Shown here: positions 1 through 8,472 of the stretch, piece after piece | How positions within the stretch are numbered: the stretch's first letter is position 1 | Layout of the letters: every line of letters begins with the position of its first letter | Origin: Herpetosiphonaceae bacterium | GTDB lineage: Bacteria > Chloroflexota > Chloroflexia > Chloroflexales > Kallotenuaceae | Direction of reading: 5' to 3' | Assembly (NCBI GenBank): GCA_036374795.1 | Contig: DASUTC010000159.1 | Span: 1-49,151 of the forward strand | DNA: 49,151 bases | Notes under the pieces: generated by a model | What the model was told of the DNA's origin: nothing | Database searches by the model: none | The model's input: only the letters and a program-made list of their open reading frames with translations | Program-made: the position numbers and the translations under genes

Positions 1-630
1 CCCTCGGTACCGACCTCGCGGGCGACGCGGGTGACTTCCGAGGCGAACGAGCTGAGCTGATCGACCATCGTGTTGATCGTGTTCTTGAGTTCGAGGATCT
101 CGCCGCGCACGTCCACGGTGATCTTCTTGCCCAGGTCGCCATTCGCCACGGCGGTGGTCACGTCGGCGATGTTACGCACCTGGGCGGTCAAGTTGCCCGC
201 CATGTAGTTGACGTTGTCGGTCAGGTCTTTCCACGTGCCGCTGACGCCCTTGACATCGGCCTGGCCGCCGAGCTTGCCCTCGGTACCGACCTCGCGGGCG
301 ACGCGGGTGACTTCCGAGGCGAACGAGCTGAGCTGATCGACCATCGTGTTGATCGTGTTCTTGAGTTCGAGGATCTCGCCGCGCACGTCCACGGTGATCT
401 TCTTGCTCAGGTCGCCATTCGCCACGGCGGTGGTCACGTCGGCGATGTTACGCACCTGGGCGGTCAAGTTGCCCGCCATCATGTTGACGCTATCGGTCAG
501 ATCTTTCCAGGTGCCGCTGACGCCCTTGACATCGGCCTGGCCGCCGAGCTTGCCCTCGGTACCGACCTCGCGGGCGACGCGGGTGACTTCCGAGGCGAAC
601 GAGCTGAGCTGGTCGACCATCGTGTTGACG
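1..630 (-). repeat. 276-bp tandem repeats encoding 92-residue HAMP units
   Basis: The motif CCCTCGGTACCGACC begins at 1, 277 and 553, a period of exactly 276 bp (92 codons). Units 1-276 and 277-552 differ at only about eight bases by eye. The third copy matches for about 75 bases and then diverges. The repeat continues beyond the window start. Confidence 0.9.
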
Positions 631-1067
631 ATCTTGGCGGTACGCAGGAACTCGCCGTCCAGTGGTCGCCCGTCGATCTCAAGCGGCACGCTCTGGCTCA
701 GATCGCCACGCGCGACCGAGCCGATCACGCGCGCGACTTCGGTCGTCGGCTGGACCAGATCGGTGGTCAGCGTGTTCACGGCGTCGACGCAGCGTGCCCA
801 CGAGCCGCTCGGCGAGCCGAGACTGGCGCGCTGGCTGATCTTGCCTTCTTTGCCGACGACGGTGCTAATGCGCTCGAACTCGTTGGTCATCTTCTGGTTG
901 AGCTCGATGATGTCGTTGAGCGTGTCGGCGATTTTACCAGCAGTGCCCGTCAGGTCATCTGGCATGCGCACCGAAAAGTCGCCTTTTTTGACAGCCATCA
1001 GGACGCGCAAAAGGTGTTTGGCGTCGAGCGAATCTGTACCTGTTGCGGTAGGTTGTTCCGTAGGCAC
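1..1067 (-). CDS. Poly-HAMP sensor kinase, N-terminal part (cut by window edge)
   Basis: The minus strand is open from a GTG at 1067 to the window edge with no stop, so about 355 N-terminal residues are visible and the C-terminus lies outside. The GTG is chosen because GGAGGAG sits six bases before it and a usual HAMP-type start ([13 protein letters not shown], about residue 24) follows. The protein is a chain of HAMP units of 92 residues, each with the phrases [25 protein letters not shown], here read as two pieces, and [23 protein letters not shown]. This is the layout of group III-type hybrid histidine kinases, in which a HAMP stack relays signals to a kinase core. There is no transmembrane segment or signal peptide in the visible part, so a cytoplasmic sensor is likely. 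The kinase and receiver domains expected after the stack cannot be seen here. Confidence 0.85.
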   Translation of the reverse strand, partial: MPTEQPTATGTDSLDAKHLLRVLMAVKKGDFSVRMPDDLTGTAGKIADTLNDIIELNQKMTNEFERISTVVGKEGKISQRASLGSPSGSWARCVDAVNTLTTDLVQPTTEVARVIGSVARGDLSQSVPLEIDGRPLDGEFLRTAKIVNTMVDQLSSFASEVTRVAREVGTEGKLGGQADVKGVSGTWKDLTDSVNMMAGNLTAQVRNIADVTTAVANGDLSKKITVDVRGEILELKNTINTMVDQLSSFASEVTRVAREVGTEGKLGGQADVKGVSGTWKDLTDNVNYMAGNLTAQVRNIADVTTAVANGDLGKKITVDVRGEILELKNTINTMVDQLSSFASEVTRVAREVGTE

Positions 1068-1333
1068 TACGATCTCCTCCGTACACGCTGTGATGGCCGC
1101 CATTGGCAATCACAGGATCTCTATCGTTACTCGGTGCATTCGATGTCAGGATCAGCTCATGATGCTTTTGCATATGTATGGAGCTGTGCCATAATCGCCG
1201 CCGCTCTGCTGCCATCGTGCGATCGATGCAGGCATCGGTATCATCTCATATCAGCCAGCGCTGTATTATACCAATTCATCGCCAACATCCGATCATGACG
1301 GTGAGCAATGCAGCTTGGATTCGGCGCTTCGAT
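1068..1333. other. Intergenic region upstream of the poly-HAMP kinase
   Basis: This stretch separates the proA stop from the kinase GTG. It must hold the 5' leader of the kinase if that gene has its own promoter. I see the GGAGGAG ribosome site at its edge but no convincing -35/-10 pair and no plausible small gene. Confidence 0.4.
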
Positions 1334-2599
1334 CTACGCTCGGACATGTCCGTCGCCCTCGATCACCCATTTGTAGGTTGTTAGCTCACGCAGCGCCATC
1401 GGGCCACGCGCGTGGAGCTTCTGCGTGCTCACGGCTACCTCCGCGCCGAGGCCAAGCTGCCCGCCGTCGTTGAAGCGCGTCGAGGCGTTGACTAGCACCG
1501 CCGCCGAGTCGACCTCGTCCACGAAGCGCGCGGCGGCTGCCGGATCTTCGGTCAGGATCGCGTCGGAGTGCCCGGTGCTGTAGCGCCAGATATGCTCCAA
1601 TGCCTCGTCCAGACCCGCGACGACCTTGACCGACAGCACCAGTGCCAGAAACTCAGTGCCCCAGTCCTGATCGGTCGCCGGTAGCGCCCGCTGGCCCGCC
1701 GTCGCCAGCAGCGGCAGCGCCTCAGCATCGGCGTGTAGCTCGACGCCCGCCGCAGCCAGATTTTCGCCGAGCAGCGGCAGCACACGCGGCGCGATCTCGC
1801 GCTGGACCAGCAGGGTATCCAGCGCATTGCAGACGCTCGGACGCTGGACTTTGGCATTGCGGATCACCGGAATCGCCCGCTCGATATTCGCGCTGCCGTC
1901 GACGTACATATGGCAGACGCCGATGCCGCCGGTGATCACCGGGATCGTGGCGTGCTCGCGGCAGAGCCGGTGCAGGCCCGCGCCGCCGCGTGGAATGATC
2001 ATGTCGACGTACTGGTCGAGCCGCAGCAGCTCCAGCACTCGCTCGCGGCTGGGATCGGCGATCACCTGCACGGCGTCGTCGGGCAGACCAGTGGCGGCCA
2101 GCGCGCGGCGGATCGTCGTCACCAGCGCCGCATTCGAGCGAACGGTTTCTTTGCCGCCGCGCAGGATCACCGCGTTGCCGGTCTTCAGGCAGAGCGAGGC
2201 GACATCGACGGTGACGTTGGGCCGCGACTCGTAGATCACGCCCACGACGCCCAGCGGGACGCGCCGCCGATGAATCCGCAGGCCATTCGGCAGCGTCCGC
2301 TCGTCGAAGCGCTCGCCGACGGGATCGGAAAGCTCGGTGACATGCTCGACATCGGCGGCGATAGCGCTCAATCGCTCAGGCGTCAGCCTCAGCCGGTCGA
2401 TCAGCGCGTCCGATAGGCCGCTGGCACGCGCATCGGCCACATCCTGCTCGTTGGCGGCCAGGATCGTCGCCTGGTCGGCGCGCAGCTCCGCCGCAATCGC
2501 CAGCAGCGCCCGGTCTTTGGTGGCGGTCGGCAGCGTCGCCAGCCGCCGCGCGGCAGCTCTGGCCCGCTGCCCGATGATCTGTAGGTTTGGCGTGTCCAT
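1334..2599 (-). CDS. proA: Gamma-glutamyl phosphate reductase
   Basis: 421 residues, the usual ProA length. The enzyme reduces gamma-glutamyl phosphate with NADPH to glutamate semialdehyde, the second step of proline synthesis in the cytoplasm. Visible signatures are [22 protein letters not shown] (two overlapping parts, about 120-141), the loop LRGGKE (147-152) and the catalytic cysteine in [13 protein letters not shown] (Cys257). It lies 175 bp downstream of proB on the same strand, the expected partner that supplies its unstable substrate. The gap between them carries a heptamer-repeat element. The ATG start gives the normal MDTPN...[11 protein letters not shown] beginning. Identification is secure. 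Confidence 0.97.
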   Translation of the reverse strand: MDTPNLQIIGQRARAAARRLATLPTATKDRALLAIAAELRADQATILAANEQDVADARASGLSDALIDRLRLTPERLSAIAADVEHVTELSDPVGERFDERTLPNGLRIHRRRVPLGVVGVIYESRPNVTVDVASLCLKTGNAVILRGGKETVRSNAALVTTIRRALAATGLPDDAVQVIADPSRERVLELLRLDQYVDMIIPRGGAGLHRLCREHATIPVITGGIGVCHMYVDGSANIERAIPVIRNAKVQRPSVCNALDTLLVQREIAPRVLPLLGENLAAAGVELHADAEALPLLATAGQRALPATDQDWGTEFLALVLSVKVVAGLDEALEHIWRYSTGHSDAILTEDPAAAARFVDEVDSAAVLVNASTRFNDGGQLGLGAEVAVSTQKLHARGPMALRELTTYKWVIEGDGHVRA

Positions 2600-2685
2600 A
2601 AGAAATTCCCTTCGCGAGAACCAGGGCCGTCAGGCCGGGGGTGTGGGAGCGTCCCCCACCATCTTTTCTTCCCTCTCCGTGCATC

Positions 2686-2777
2686 GTGAACAAAGGAACA
2701 AAAGAGAAACACGGAGATCCCTGACCCCTGATCCCTTAACTTTGACCTCGAAACGTTGACCTTTGACCTCGAAACTA
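2686..2777 (-). repeat. Heptamer-repeat element after proB
   Basis: Between proB and proA the plus strand reads GAACAAAGGAACAAAAGAG and then two copies of TTTGACCTCGAAAC. This is the two-part intergenic element of this genome in inverted orientation (TTTCGAG-type units at the proB side). The element begins at the proB stop codon. Confidence 0.7.
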
Positions 2778-3893
2778 GCTCAACATCACCAGATCGTCGC
2801 GGTGGACGGCCTCCGGCCCGTAGGTGTAGCCCAGGATCTCCTCGATCTGCGTGGAGCGCTTGCCGCCGATCAGCGCCAGGTCGGAGGCGCGATATTGGGT
2901 CAGGCCGCGCGCCAGCTCAAGGCCGCTCTCGGTGAAGATCCGCACGGTCTGGCCGCGATCGAACGCGCCCTCAATGCGCACGATGCCCGCCGGAAGCAGG
3001 CTGCGGCCTTGCTCGCGCAGCGCCCGCGCGGCGCCCGCGTCGACCACCACACGGCTCTGGCGGGCGGTTTCGGCCAGAATCCAGCGCTTGCGCGCCTCAA
3101 GCCGGGTTGCGCGGGCATGCAGCCGCGTGCCGATCGCCGCTCCCTGCGCCGCCTGCACGATCACGTTAGGCGCTTCACCCGCCGCGATCAGCACATCGAT
3201 TCCGGCGCGCGTGGCGAGATCGGCAGCCTGAATTTTGGTGCGCATCCCGCCGGTCCCGCGATGGCTGCCTGCGTCTCCGGCCAGCGCCCAGATCGTCTCG
3301 TCGATCGTCGGCACGTCGGGGATGAGCTGCGCGTTCGCGTCAACGCGCGGGTCGGCGCTGAACAGGCCAGGGCGGTCGGTGCAGATCAGCAGCAGGTCGG
3401 CGTCCACCAGATTGGCGACCAGCGCCGAGAGCGTGTCGTTATCGCCGACCTTGATCTCGTCCACGGCGACGGCGTCGTTCTCGTTGACGATCGGCAGCAC
3501 ACCGCGCGTCAGGCAGCCGAGCAAGGTGTTGCGGGCGTTGAGGTAGCGGCGGCGGTCGCGCAGGTCGTCGCGCGTCAGCAGCGTCTGCGCGACTGGAATG
3601 CCGTAGATGTCGGCAAGCTGTGCGTAGAGGCTCATCAGGCGGCTCTGGCCGATCGCGGCGAAGAGCTGTTTTTCGGGCAGGTTGCGCTTGCGCGGCGGAA
3701 AGCCAAGCTGCTCCCAGCCTGCGAGCACGGCTCCTGATGTCACAAGGATTGCCTCTGCGCCCAGGTCACGCAGCGCTGCGATCTGGCGGATCAGCTCGAC
3801 CATCCGTGGCCGGTGCAGGCGATCGGTGCCTGCCGTCAGCACGCTCGTTCCGAGCTTGACCACCACGCGCCGGTAGCGGATGGGTTCGGTCAT
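2775..3893 (-). CDS. proB: Glutamate 5-kinase with C-terminal PUA domain
   Basis: 372 residues from the ATG at 3893. It phosphorylates the gamma-carboxyl of glutamate with ATP, the first and usually proline-inhibited step of proline synthesis. The amino acid kinase domain opens with VVVKLGTSVL and contains VTSGAV, NENDAV, DNDTLSALVANL and RGTGGMRTKI. A PUA domain occupies roughly the last 90 residues (from SRVVVDAGAA). An upstream GTG at 3935 would add 14 residues (MVHLPAQKTTLDNR), but the kinase fold begins directly after the inner ATG, so I prefer that start. The neighbours are proA downstream and a GHMP kinase upstream, 81 bp away. Confidence 0.95.
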   Translation of the reverse strand: MTEPIRYRRVVVKLGTSVLTAGTDRLHRPRMVELIRQIAALRDLGAEAILVTSGAVLAGWEQLGFPPRKRNLPEKQLFAAIGQSRLMSLYAQLADIYGIPVAQTLLTRDDLRDRRRYLNARNTLLGCLTRGVLPIVNENDAVAVDEIKVGDNDTLSALVANLVDADLLLICTDRPGLFSADPRVDANAQLIPDVPTIDETIWALAGDAGSHRGTGGMRTKIQAADLATRAGIDVLIAAGEAPNVIVQAAQGAAIGTRLHARATRLEARKRWILAETARQSRVVVDAGAARALREQGRSLLPAGIVRIEGAFDRGQTVRIFTESGLELARGLTQYRASDLALIGGKRSTQIEEILGYTYGPEAVHRDDLVMLS

Positions 3894-3974
3894 ACGGTTG
3901 TCCAGGGTAGTTTTTTGTGCAGGCAAGTGTACCACGTGGCGGCAGCTTGAAGGCTCCTGTTGTTCGAGAACGTT

Positions 3975-5429
3975 TTACCCCCGCACTACCCGGCCCGTCC
4001 CGCACGCCACCGCGCCGGACGACGACCCGCCCAGAAGGAGCGCTCGCCGTCCGCTCTCGCGCTCGTACTGCGCCGCGATGCGCCGAATAGCCTCGATCGC
4101 GCCGCGCCGCGCCAGCACCGCCACCGTGCCGCCGCTGCCGCCCCCGGTGATCTTCGCCCCGTACAGCCCGTGGTCCGCGCCCGCCTCACGCACCAGCGCC
4201 ACCAGCCGATCCGTTCCCTCCGAGCCAAGCCCACACGCGCCGTAGCTCGCGTGCGACTGGTACATCAGCTCGCCGAGCAGATGCAGCGTTTCGGTGGTGG
4301 GCTGGCATTCGAGCAGCGACCGAAAGAGCCGCACGCGCTGATGCTCGTAGATCGGGTGGGCCGTGGGCTGGCGCACGGCGTAGCTGCGCTGCGGATCGAT
4401 CCGTGTGACCGGATCGGTCGAGCCGCCGTAGCGCGCCAGGAACGCCGCGCCGTCGAGCGTCTCCGGCACGTGGTCGCGGTAGAGCGTCTCCCACTCCGAG
4501 GGCGTGATATTGGCGAGGTAGCCGTGCCAGCGCCGATCGTCGACCGCCACGCGCCCATCATCCAGCGGCGCGACCGTCAGCCCGGCGAGATCGGCGATGA
4601 TGCGATAGCCCATGAACGCGCCCACGCGCACGGAGCCGTAATCGCTGCCGCTGACCGTGTGACGAATCCCCGAATCGATGCCCCAGACCTCGACCTCCGG
4701 CGGCAGCACGACCGAGGGCAGAAGCTCGGCGGGCTGGCACAGCAGCGCCAGCAGGCGATCCTGCTCGCCACACGCCGCCGTCATCTGATCCATCACGCCG
4801 CACGGCGCGCCGACGACCAGATTCTCCGCCTTTTGACATAAGATCGCCATCTCGCGTCCATTGAGCGGTAGATCGAAGCTGCCGCAGAGCGCTTGCATCG
4901 CCGCGACCTCAAGCGCCGCCGACGAGCTGACACCTTTGCCCGGCGGCACGTCCGAGTGGATCAGCACGCGCAGGCCGCAATCGATGCGCAGGCCGCGCTC
5001 CCGCTGCAAGACCAGCAGCACGCCCGCGACATAGGCGGCCCAACTGCGGCGCGGATCGGCGCTGAGCAGCGCGTGGGCTGCGGCATAGCTCAACGGCTGA
5101 TCGGCGCGCGCCAGCGCATCGAGCGGCAGCAGCGCCAGCGGCTCTGCGTCCAGCTCACGGGCATTCGTGCTGAAGATCGTCAACATCGGCTGGGGATCGG
5201 GCTGGACCGCGACCAGGGCGGCGACATCCAGCGGCAGTTGGAGCACGAGCGCGCCCGAATAATCAGCGATGCCGCCCATCAGATCGAGCCTGCCGGGAGC
5301 GCGCCCGACCACGATCGGCGTGTTGGGCTGCCAGAAGTCGGCGTGCCTGTTGAGCAGCGCCAGAAAGCGATCGACGGCGGGCGGTGTGTAGGTGAGCGGC
5401 TGCTCGAAGTTCCAGCGCGGCTGCTGCAT
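3975..5429 (-). CDS. L-arabinokinase-type GHMP kinase
   Basis: 484 residues, GHMP kinase superfamily. Expected reaction: ATP-dependent phosphorylation of the anomeric hydroxyl of a sugar such as L-arabinose. The N-terminal motif GRAPGRLDLMGGIADYSG (42-59) is the variant I know from plant L-arabinokinase rather than the GEHTDY motif of galactokinases. Other matches to that family are VWGIDSGIRHTVSG, YGSVRVGAFMGYRI, DPQRSYAVRQPTAHPIYEH and LYGAKITGGGSGGTVAV. The ATP-binding motif is PPGKGVSSSAAL (162-173). A ribosome site AGGAAC precedes the ATG. Unlike plant enzymes it lacks the N-terminal glycosyltransferase-like half. No nucleotidyl-sugar gene is adjacent, so the substrate is inferred; galactose or another pentose remains possible. 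Confidence 0.8.
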   Translation of the reverse strand: MQQPRWNFEQPLTYTPPAVDRFLALLNRHADFWQPNTPIVVGRAPGRLDLMGGIADYSGALVLQLPLDVAALVAVQPDPQPMLTIFSTNARELDAEPLALLPLDALARADQPLSYAAAHALLSADPRRSWAAYVAGVLLVLQRERGLRIDCGLRVLIHSDVPPGKGVSSSAALEVAAMQALCGSFDLPLNGREMAILCQKAENLVVGAPCGVMDQMTAACGEQDRLLALLCQPAELLPSVVLPPEVEVWGIDSGIRHTVSGSDYGSVRVGAFMGYRIIADLAGLTVAPLDDGRVAVDDRRWHGYLANITPSEWETLYRDHVPETLDGAAFLARYGGSTDPVTRIDPQRSYAVRQPTAHPIYEHQRVRLFRSLLECQPTTETLHLLGELMYQSHASYGACGLGSEGTDRLVALVREAGADHGLYGAKITGGGSGGTVAVLARRGAIEAIRRIAAQYERESGRRALLLGGSSSGAVACGTGRVVRG

Positions 5430-5565
5430 GATTGTCGTTCCTGTGCGCGGTGATTCTGGATCCCCGGCGCTCAGTGTAGCAGGAGTGTTACATGCTTGTC
5501 ACGCGCCAGGCACGACGACGCGCCCCGGATCGCTCCGAGACGCGCATCGCCTCTCTGCTTGAACC

Positions 5566-6279
5566 TTAGCTCTGGCGGCGCACTCGGCGCGTCACCAGCA
5601 GGCCGCCTATCATCCCAAGACCAGACAGCAACAGCAGCGGCAGTAGCGGCCACTCACTGCCGGTATCTGGCAGTTGCGCCGGGCGACCGCCACCTGGCGC
5701 AGGCGTCGGCTGAGGTGGGCGCGCGGTCGGCGAGGCCGCGGGCGTGTCGCGCTGAGCTGCCGGGATCACGGCGCAGGCGATCCGCGCGCCGCTGTTGCCA
5801 GAGGGATCGGTCTTGTAGTCGTCCGCGCCCGCATGGATCACGATCGAGCTGCCGTCGGCATCGTAGAGCGTGGCGGGACCCTCACGCAGCGTCACCATCG
5901 AGTTCTTGTGATCGTAACTGCCGGTGCCGTCGGCGTTGACCTGAAGGTTGGGCATGTCACCTGCGTGCGCGCCCTCTGGATTTTCCAGGCCGTGCTTCTT
6001 GCTCGTGGGGTTGTAGTGCCCACCGGCGGCGTTGAAATCAGGCGTGCATGCGCCGACAGCATGAATATGAATCCCGTGCGTGCCGGGCGGTAGGCGCTGG
6101 ACGCTGCCCAGCAGATGGACGGTATCGCCCTCCTGCACCAGCGTTATCGTACCGACGGCTTGACCGCTGGCGTCTTTGAGTTCGGCGCTGGCGCGTAGCT
6201 CTCCGGTTTGGGCTGCGACGTTTGCGCTGCTGACGGCGGCCAGGATTGTCATGAGAAGGAAGCCAACCAGTGTCCGCAT
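5566..6279 (-). CDS. Exported Cu/Zn superoxide dismutase with LPDTG wall-sorting tail
   Basis: 237 residues. It dismutates superoxide outside the membrane. Residues 1-23 are a signal peptide ending in NVAAQ. The SOD_Cu domain has the copper/zinc ligands in GIHIHAVGAC, GGHYNPTSKKHG, EGAHAGDMPNL and VIHAGADDYKTDPSGNSG, plus the terminal GARIACAVI with the disulfide cysteine. A Pro/Thr-rich linker (about 175-200) leads to LPDTG (203-207), a hydrophobic helix and a basic tail RRVRRQS, the three-part sortase signal. A good ribosome site (AAAGGAA) precedes the ATG. Family enzymes are usually lipoproteins or free periplasmic proteins, so wall or surface anchoring by a sortase is the notable inference. 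No sortase gene is in the window. Confidence 0.92.
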   Translation of the reverse strand: MRTLVGFLLMTILAAVSSANVAAQTGELRASAELKDASGQAVGTITLVQEGDTVHLLGSVQRLPPGTHGIHIHAVGACTPDFNAAGGHYNPTSKKHGLENPEGAHAGDMPNLQVNADGTGSYDHKNSMVTLREGPATLYDADGSSIVIHAGADDYKTDPSGNSGARIACAVIPAAQRDTPAASPTARPPQPTPAPGGGRPAQLPDTGSEWPLLPLLLLSGLGMIGGLLVTRRVRRQS

Positions 6280-6361
6280 GTGTATTCCTTTCTTGATCGA
6301 AGCGAAACCTTTGCTCTGCCAGCAGATTACGTGCCGGGAGTCGCCGGATCTAAAGCGATCG

Positions 6362-7447
6362 TCACGCGCTCAGCACCCGCCCCAGCCCACCGGCCTCGCC
6401 CACCGCGAAGAGCGCCGTGGTGTATGGCGCGGCCAGACCGCCGATCAGCAGCCGCGCGCCGTGCTGCTCCAATGGCTGCAACTCCCGCTCGGCGTAGCGC
6501 AGCAGCGCCGCTGCCCTCCGTTGATCGTCCAGCTCGACCGCCAGCAGATACGCGAAGCCGGTGTTGACCGCCGTATCGCAGCCCTCCATGCGCGTCCAGA
6601 TCTTGGCCGAGGGCAGACAGGCCATGTCGGGCTGCGACCAGCGTAATCGTGCCCACAGCCGATCGGCGTTGCGGCGCGTCCACTCCGGCGCGATCGGTGC
6701 CAGCAGCGCCAGCGACCACGCATCCATGAAGTTGAGGCCAAGCGGCGCGGCAACGTTGAGCTTCGTCAGGTAGATCGCGCTGACCGCGCCGCGCCCCACG
6801 ATGCGCGGCCCGCGAAAGGTCAGGCGGCGTTCGAGAAAATCGAGCCACTGCACGTTGATCGCGGCAAAGCTCGTGCCGTGCAGCCGATCGTGCAGCACAT
6901 TCGACCACAGCGCGTGGTCTGTACACGAGACATAGGTGTTGCCCGGCTCGCAATCCACGCCATGATAGCGATTGCGGCGCATCTGCTCGTAGAGCGCGCT
7001 CGCCAGCGTGGTGTGGGTGTGCTCGACGGTCTGGCCGTTGTGGGTGAAGTGGAACGGCTGATCGAAGCGCTGGCCGCCGAGCAGCCGGTACAGGCCGATC
7101 ATATGGCTGAGATGGCCGCTGTACTGGATATTGGCCCAGCCCACCGGATCGCCGCTGCCGGTCGCGCGGCTCCAGTAGTGCCACACACGCGGATCGAGCA
7201 TGCGGTCGATCAGAGCCGCCATGATCCGCAGGCTGCGCTCACGAGTCGCGGGCAGCGCATGGGTGATCGCGGCGACGGCGTAGCAGGGAAAGGCCAGTTG
7301 AAAGCGCAGCCCGAAGTTCATCGACTCGCTGCGCGGCGTGAAAAAGCCGCGCCATTGGTCGCGCGGCTGAAGGGCCAGTCGCTCAAAGGTCTGGAGGTAC
7401 GCCTGCAACCGTTCGGCTGATGCGGCGATCGATCGTGTGGCGCTCAT
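6362..7447 (-). CDS. Linalool dehydratase/isomerase-domain protein
   Basis: 361 residues from the ATG at 7447, which shares ATGA with the stop of the CcdA-like gene. A longer reading frame exists upstream but its extra part lies over the CcdA gene in another frame and looks like a shadow. The sequence resembles the alpha/alpha-barrel family of linalool dehydratase/isomerase. It has the aromatic-rich YWSRATGSGDPVGWANIQYSGHL and CEPGNTYVSC with two cysteines nine residues apart (166 and 175), matching the spacing of the catalytic cysteines I recall for the Castellaniella enzyme (CEPNWIYTPC). No signal peptide is visible. The substrate is unknown; most domain members are uncharacterised. Translational coupling to the thiol transporter suggests a redox link. 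Confidence 0.7.
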   Translation of the reverse strand: MSATRSIAASAERLQAYLQTFERLALQPRDQWRGFFTPRSESMNFGLRFQLAFPCYAVAAITHALPATRERSLRIMAALIDRMLDPRVWHYWSRATGSGDPVGWANIQYSGHLSHMIGLYRLLGGQRFDQPFHFTHNGQTVEHTHTTLASALYEQMRRNRYHGVDCEPGNTYVSCTDHALWSNVLHDRLHGTSFAAINVQWLDFLERRLTFRGPRIVGRGAVSAIYLTKLNVAAPLGLNFMDAWSLALLAPIAPEWTRRNADRLWARLRWSQPDMACLPSAKIWTRMEGCDTAVNTGFAYLLAVELDDQRRAAALLRYAERELQPLEQHGARLLIGGLAAPYTTALFAVGEAGGLGRVLSA

Positions 7448-8370
7448 TGTCCCACGCCGAAGACGCGGCTGATCCATGTCTCGATGTCGAGCGCCCACTG
7501 GCCCGCGCTGGTCGCCGTGGCCCACTCCGAGAAGCGGTACAACTGCCCGCTCGCCAGGAAATAGCCGATCACGATCAGCAGGAGGCCGCTCAAGATGCTG
7601 GTGGTGTGCAGATGCAGCGTGTAGCCAAAGACCTGCACCGAAAAGCCGCGCCCGCGCAGCAGCCTCCAGGCGCGGCTGCTCGTGCCCATCTGCCGGAAGA
7701 AGGTCGCCACCACGAAGAGCGGCAGCGCCAGACCGAGCGCGTAGATCTGCGCCAGCACCGCGCCCGCCAGCACCGAGGCTCCCTGCGCCACCAGCAGGGT
7801 CAGCAGCGTGCCCAGGATCGGCCCGACGCACGCGCTCCAGCCGAGCGCAAAGGTCATGCCGAACAGATAGGTGCCTGCGAACGTCGCGCTCGGTCGCTGC
7901 TGCATCTGGATGCCGCTAAAGCCTTTGCCGAGCATGTTGGCGATGCCCAGCCCGATGATCAGGATACCGCCCCAGAAGGTAAGCGTCTGGCGCACGTTGC
8001 TGGTCGTCAGCGCGCTTCCCAGCAGCGAGGCCGTCGCGCCGAAGAGCGTCATCGTCGTGGCGAGGCCCAGGAAGAATGCCAGAGTCATCAGCGCGATCTG
8101 CTGGCGTCTGGCCTCGAAGGTGAAGGCGAAGTAGGCCGGTAGGATCGGCAGGGTGCAGGGCGAGAGAAACGAAAAGATGCCCGCCAGAAAGGTCGGCAGA
8201 GCTGCGGACAGCACCAGGCCCATTGCGCTCTGCCCGCTCTCCACGGTGCCGAGCCGCTCGCCTCCGGCTGGCAGCAACAGCCCCACAATGATCGCTCCGG
8301 CGATCACGACAAAGCCCAGTGCCACCAGCAACCGCTGAGATGGTCGTCGTCGCTCTCCTGCAACGCGCAT
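7444..8370 (-). CDS. CcdA/DsbD-like thiol-disulfide membrane transporter
   Basis: 308 residues, integral membrane protein. CcdA-family proteins carry reducing equivalents from cytoplasmic thioredoxin across the membrane. The paired cysteines are visible in SPCTLPILPAY and GWSACVGPILGTLL, the two hallmark half-sites. About seven hydrophobic segments are seen: one N-terminal (LLVALGFVVIAGAIIVGLLL), which is extra to the usual six, and six in the core. A long loop with FSVQVFGYTLHLHT lies before the last helix. GGAG six bases before the ATG supports the start. The stop overlaps the start of the LDI-domain gene by ATGA. No cytochrome c assembly gene is adjacent, so its target could be that neighbour or an exported thioredoxin-like protein elsewhere. 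Confidence 0.85.
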   Translation of the reverse strand: MRVAGERRRPSQRLLVALGFVVIAGAIIVGLLLPAGGERLGTVESGQSAMGLVLSAALPTFLAGIFSFLSPCTLPILPAYFAFTFEARRQQIALMTLAFFLGLATTMTLFGATASLLGSALTTSNVRQTLTFWGGILIIGLGIANMLGKGFSGIQMQQRPSATFAGTYLFGMTFALGWSACVGPILGTLLTLLVAQGASVLAGAVLAQIYALGLALPLFVVATFFRQMGTSSRAWRLLRGRGFSVQVFGYTLHLHTTSILSGLLLIVIGYFLASGQLYRFSEWATATSAGQWALDIETWISRVFGVGQ

Positions 8371-8472
8371 AGCATGCTCCCGATATATATCAGCGGCGCA
8401 GCGATGATGGTTGGACCAGCGCTGCGCGCAACGATCTTCCCTGTATTGTACCCGATCAGGCGTATGGCATGC

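Noticed and set aside
346-1194. Plus-strand frame of 282 residues across the window start
   Set aside because: It is the reverse of the poly-HAMP gene; the minus strand has family motifs and a good ribosome site.
7448-7831. N-terminal extension of the linalool dehydratase-like protein
   Set aside because: It lies over the CcdA-like gene in another frame and is Arg/Ala-rich shadow sequence.
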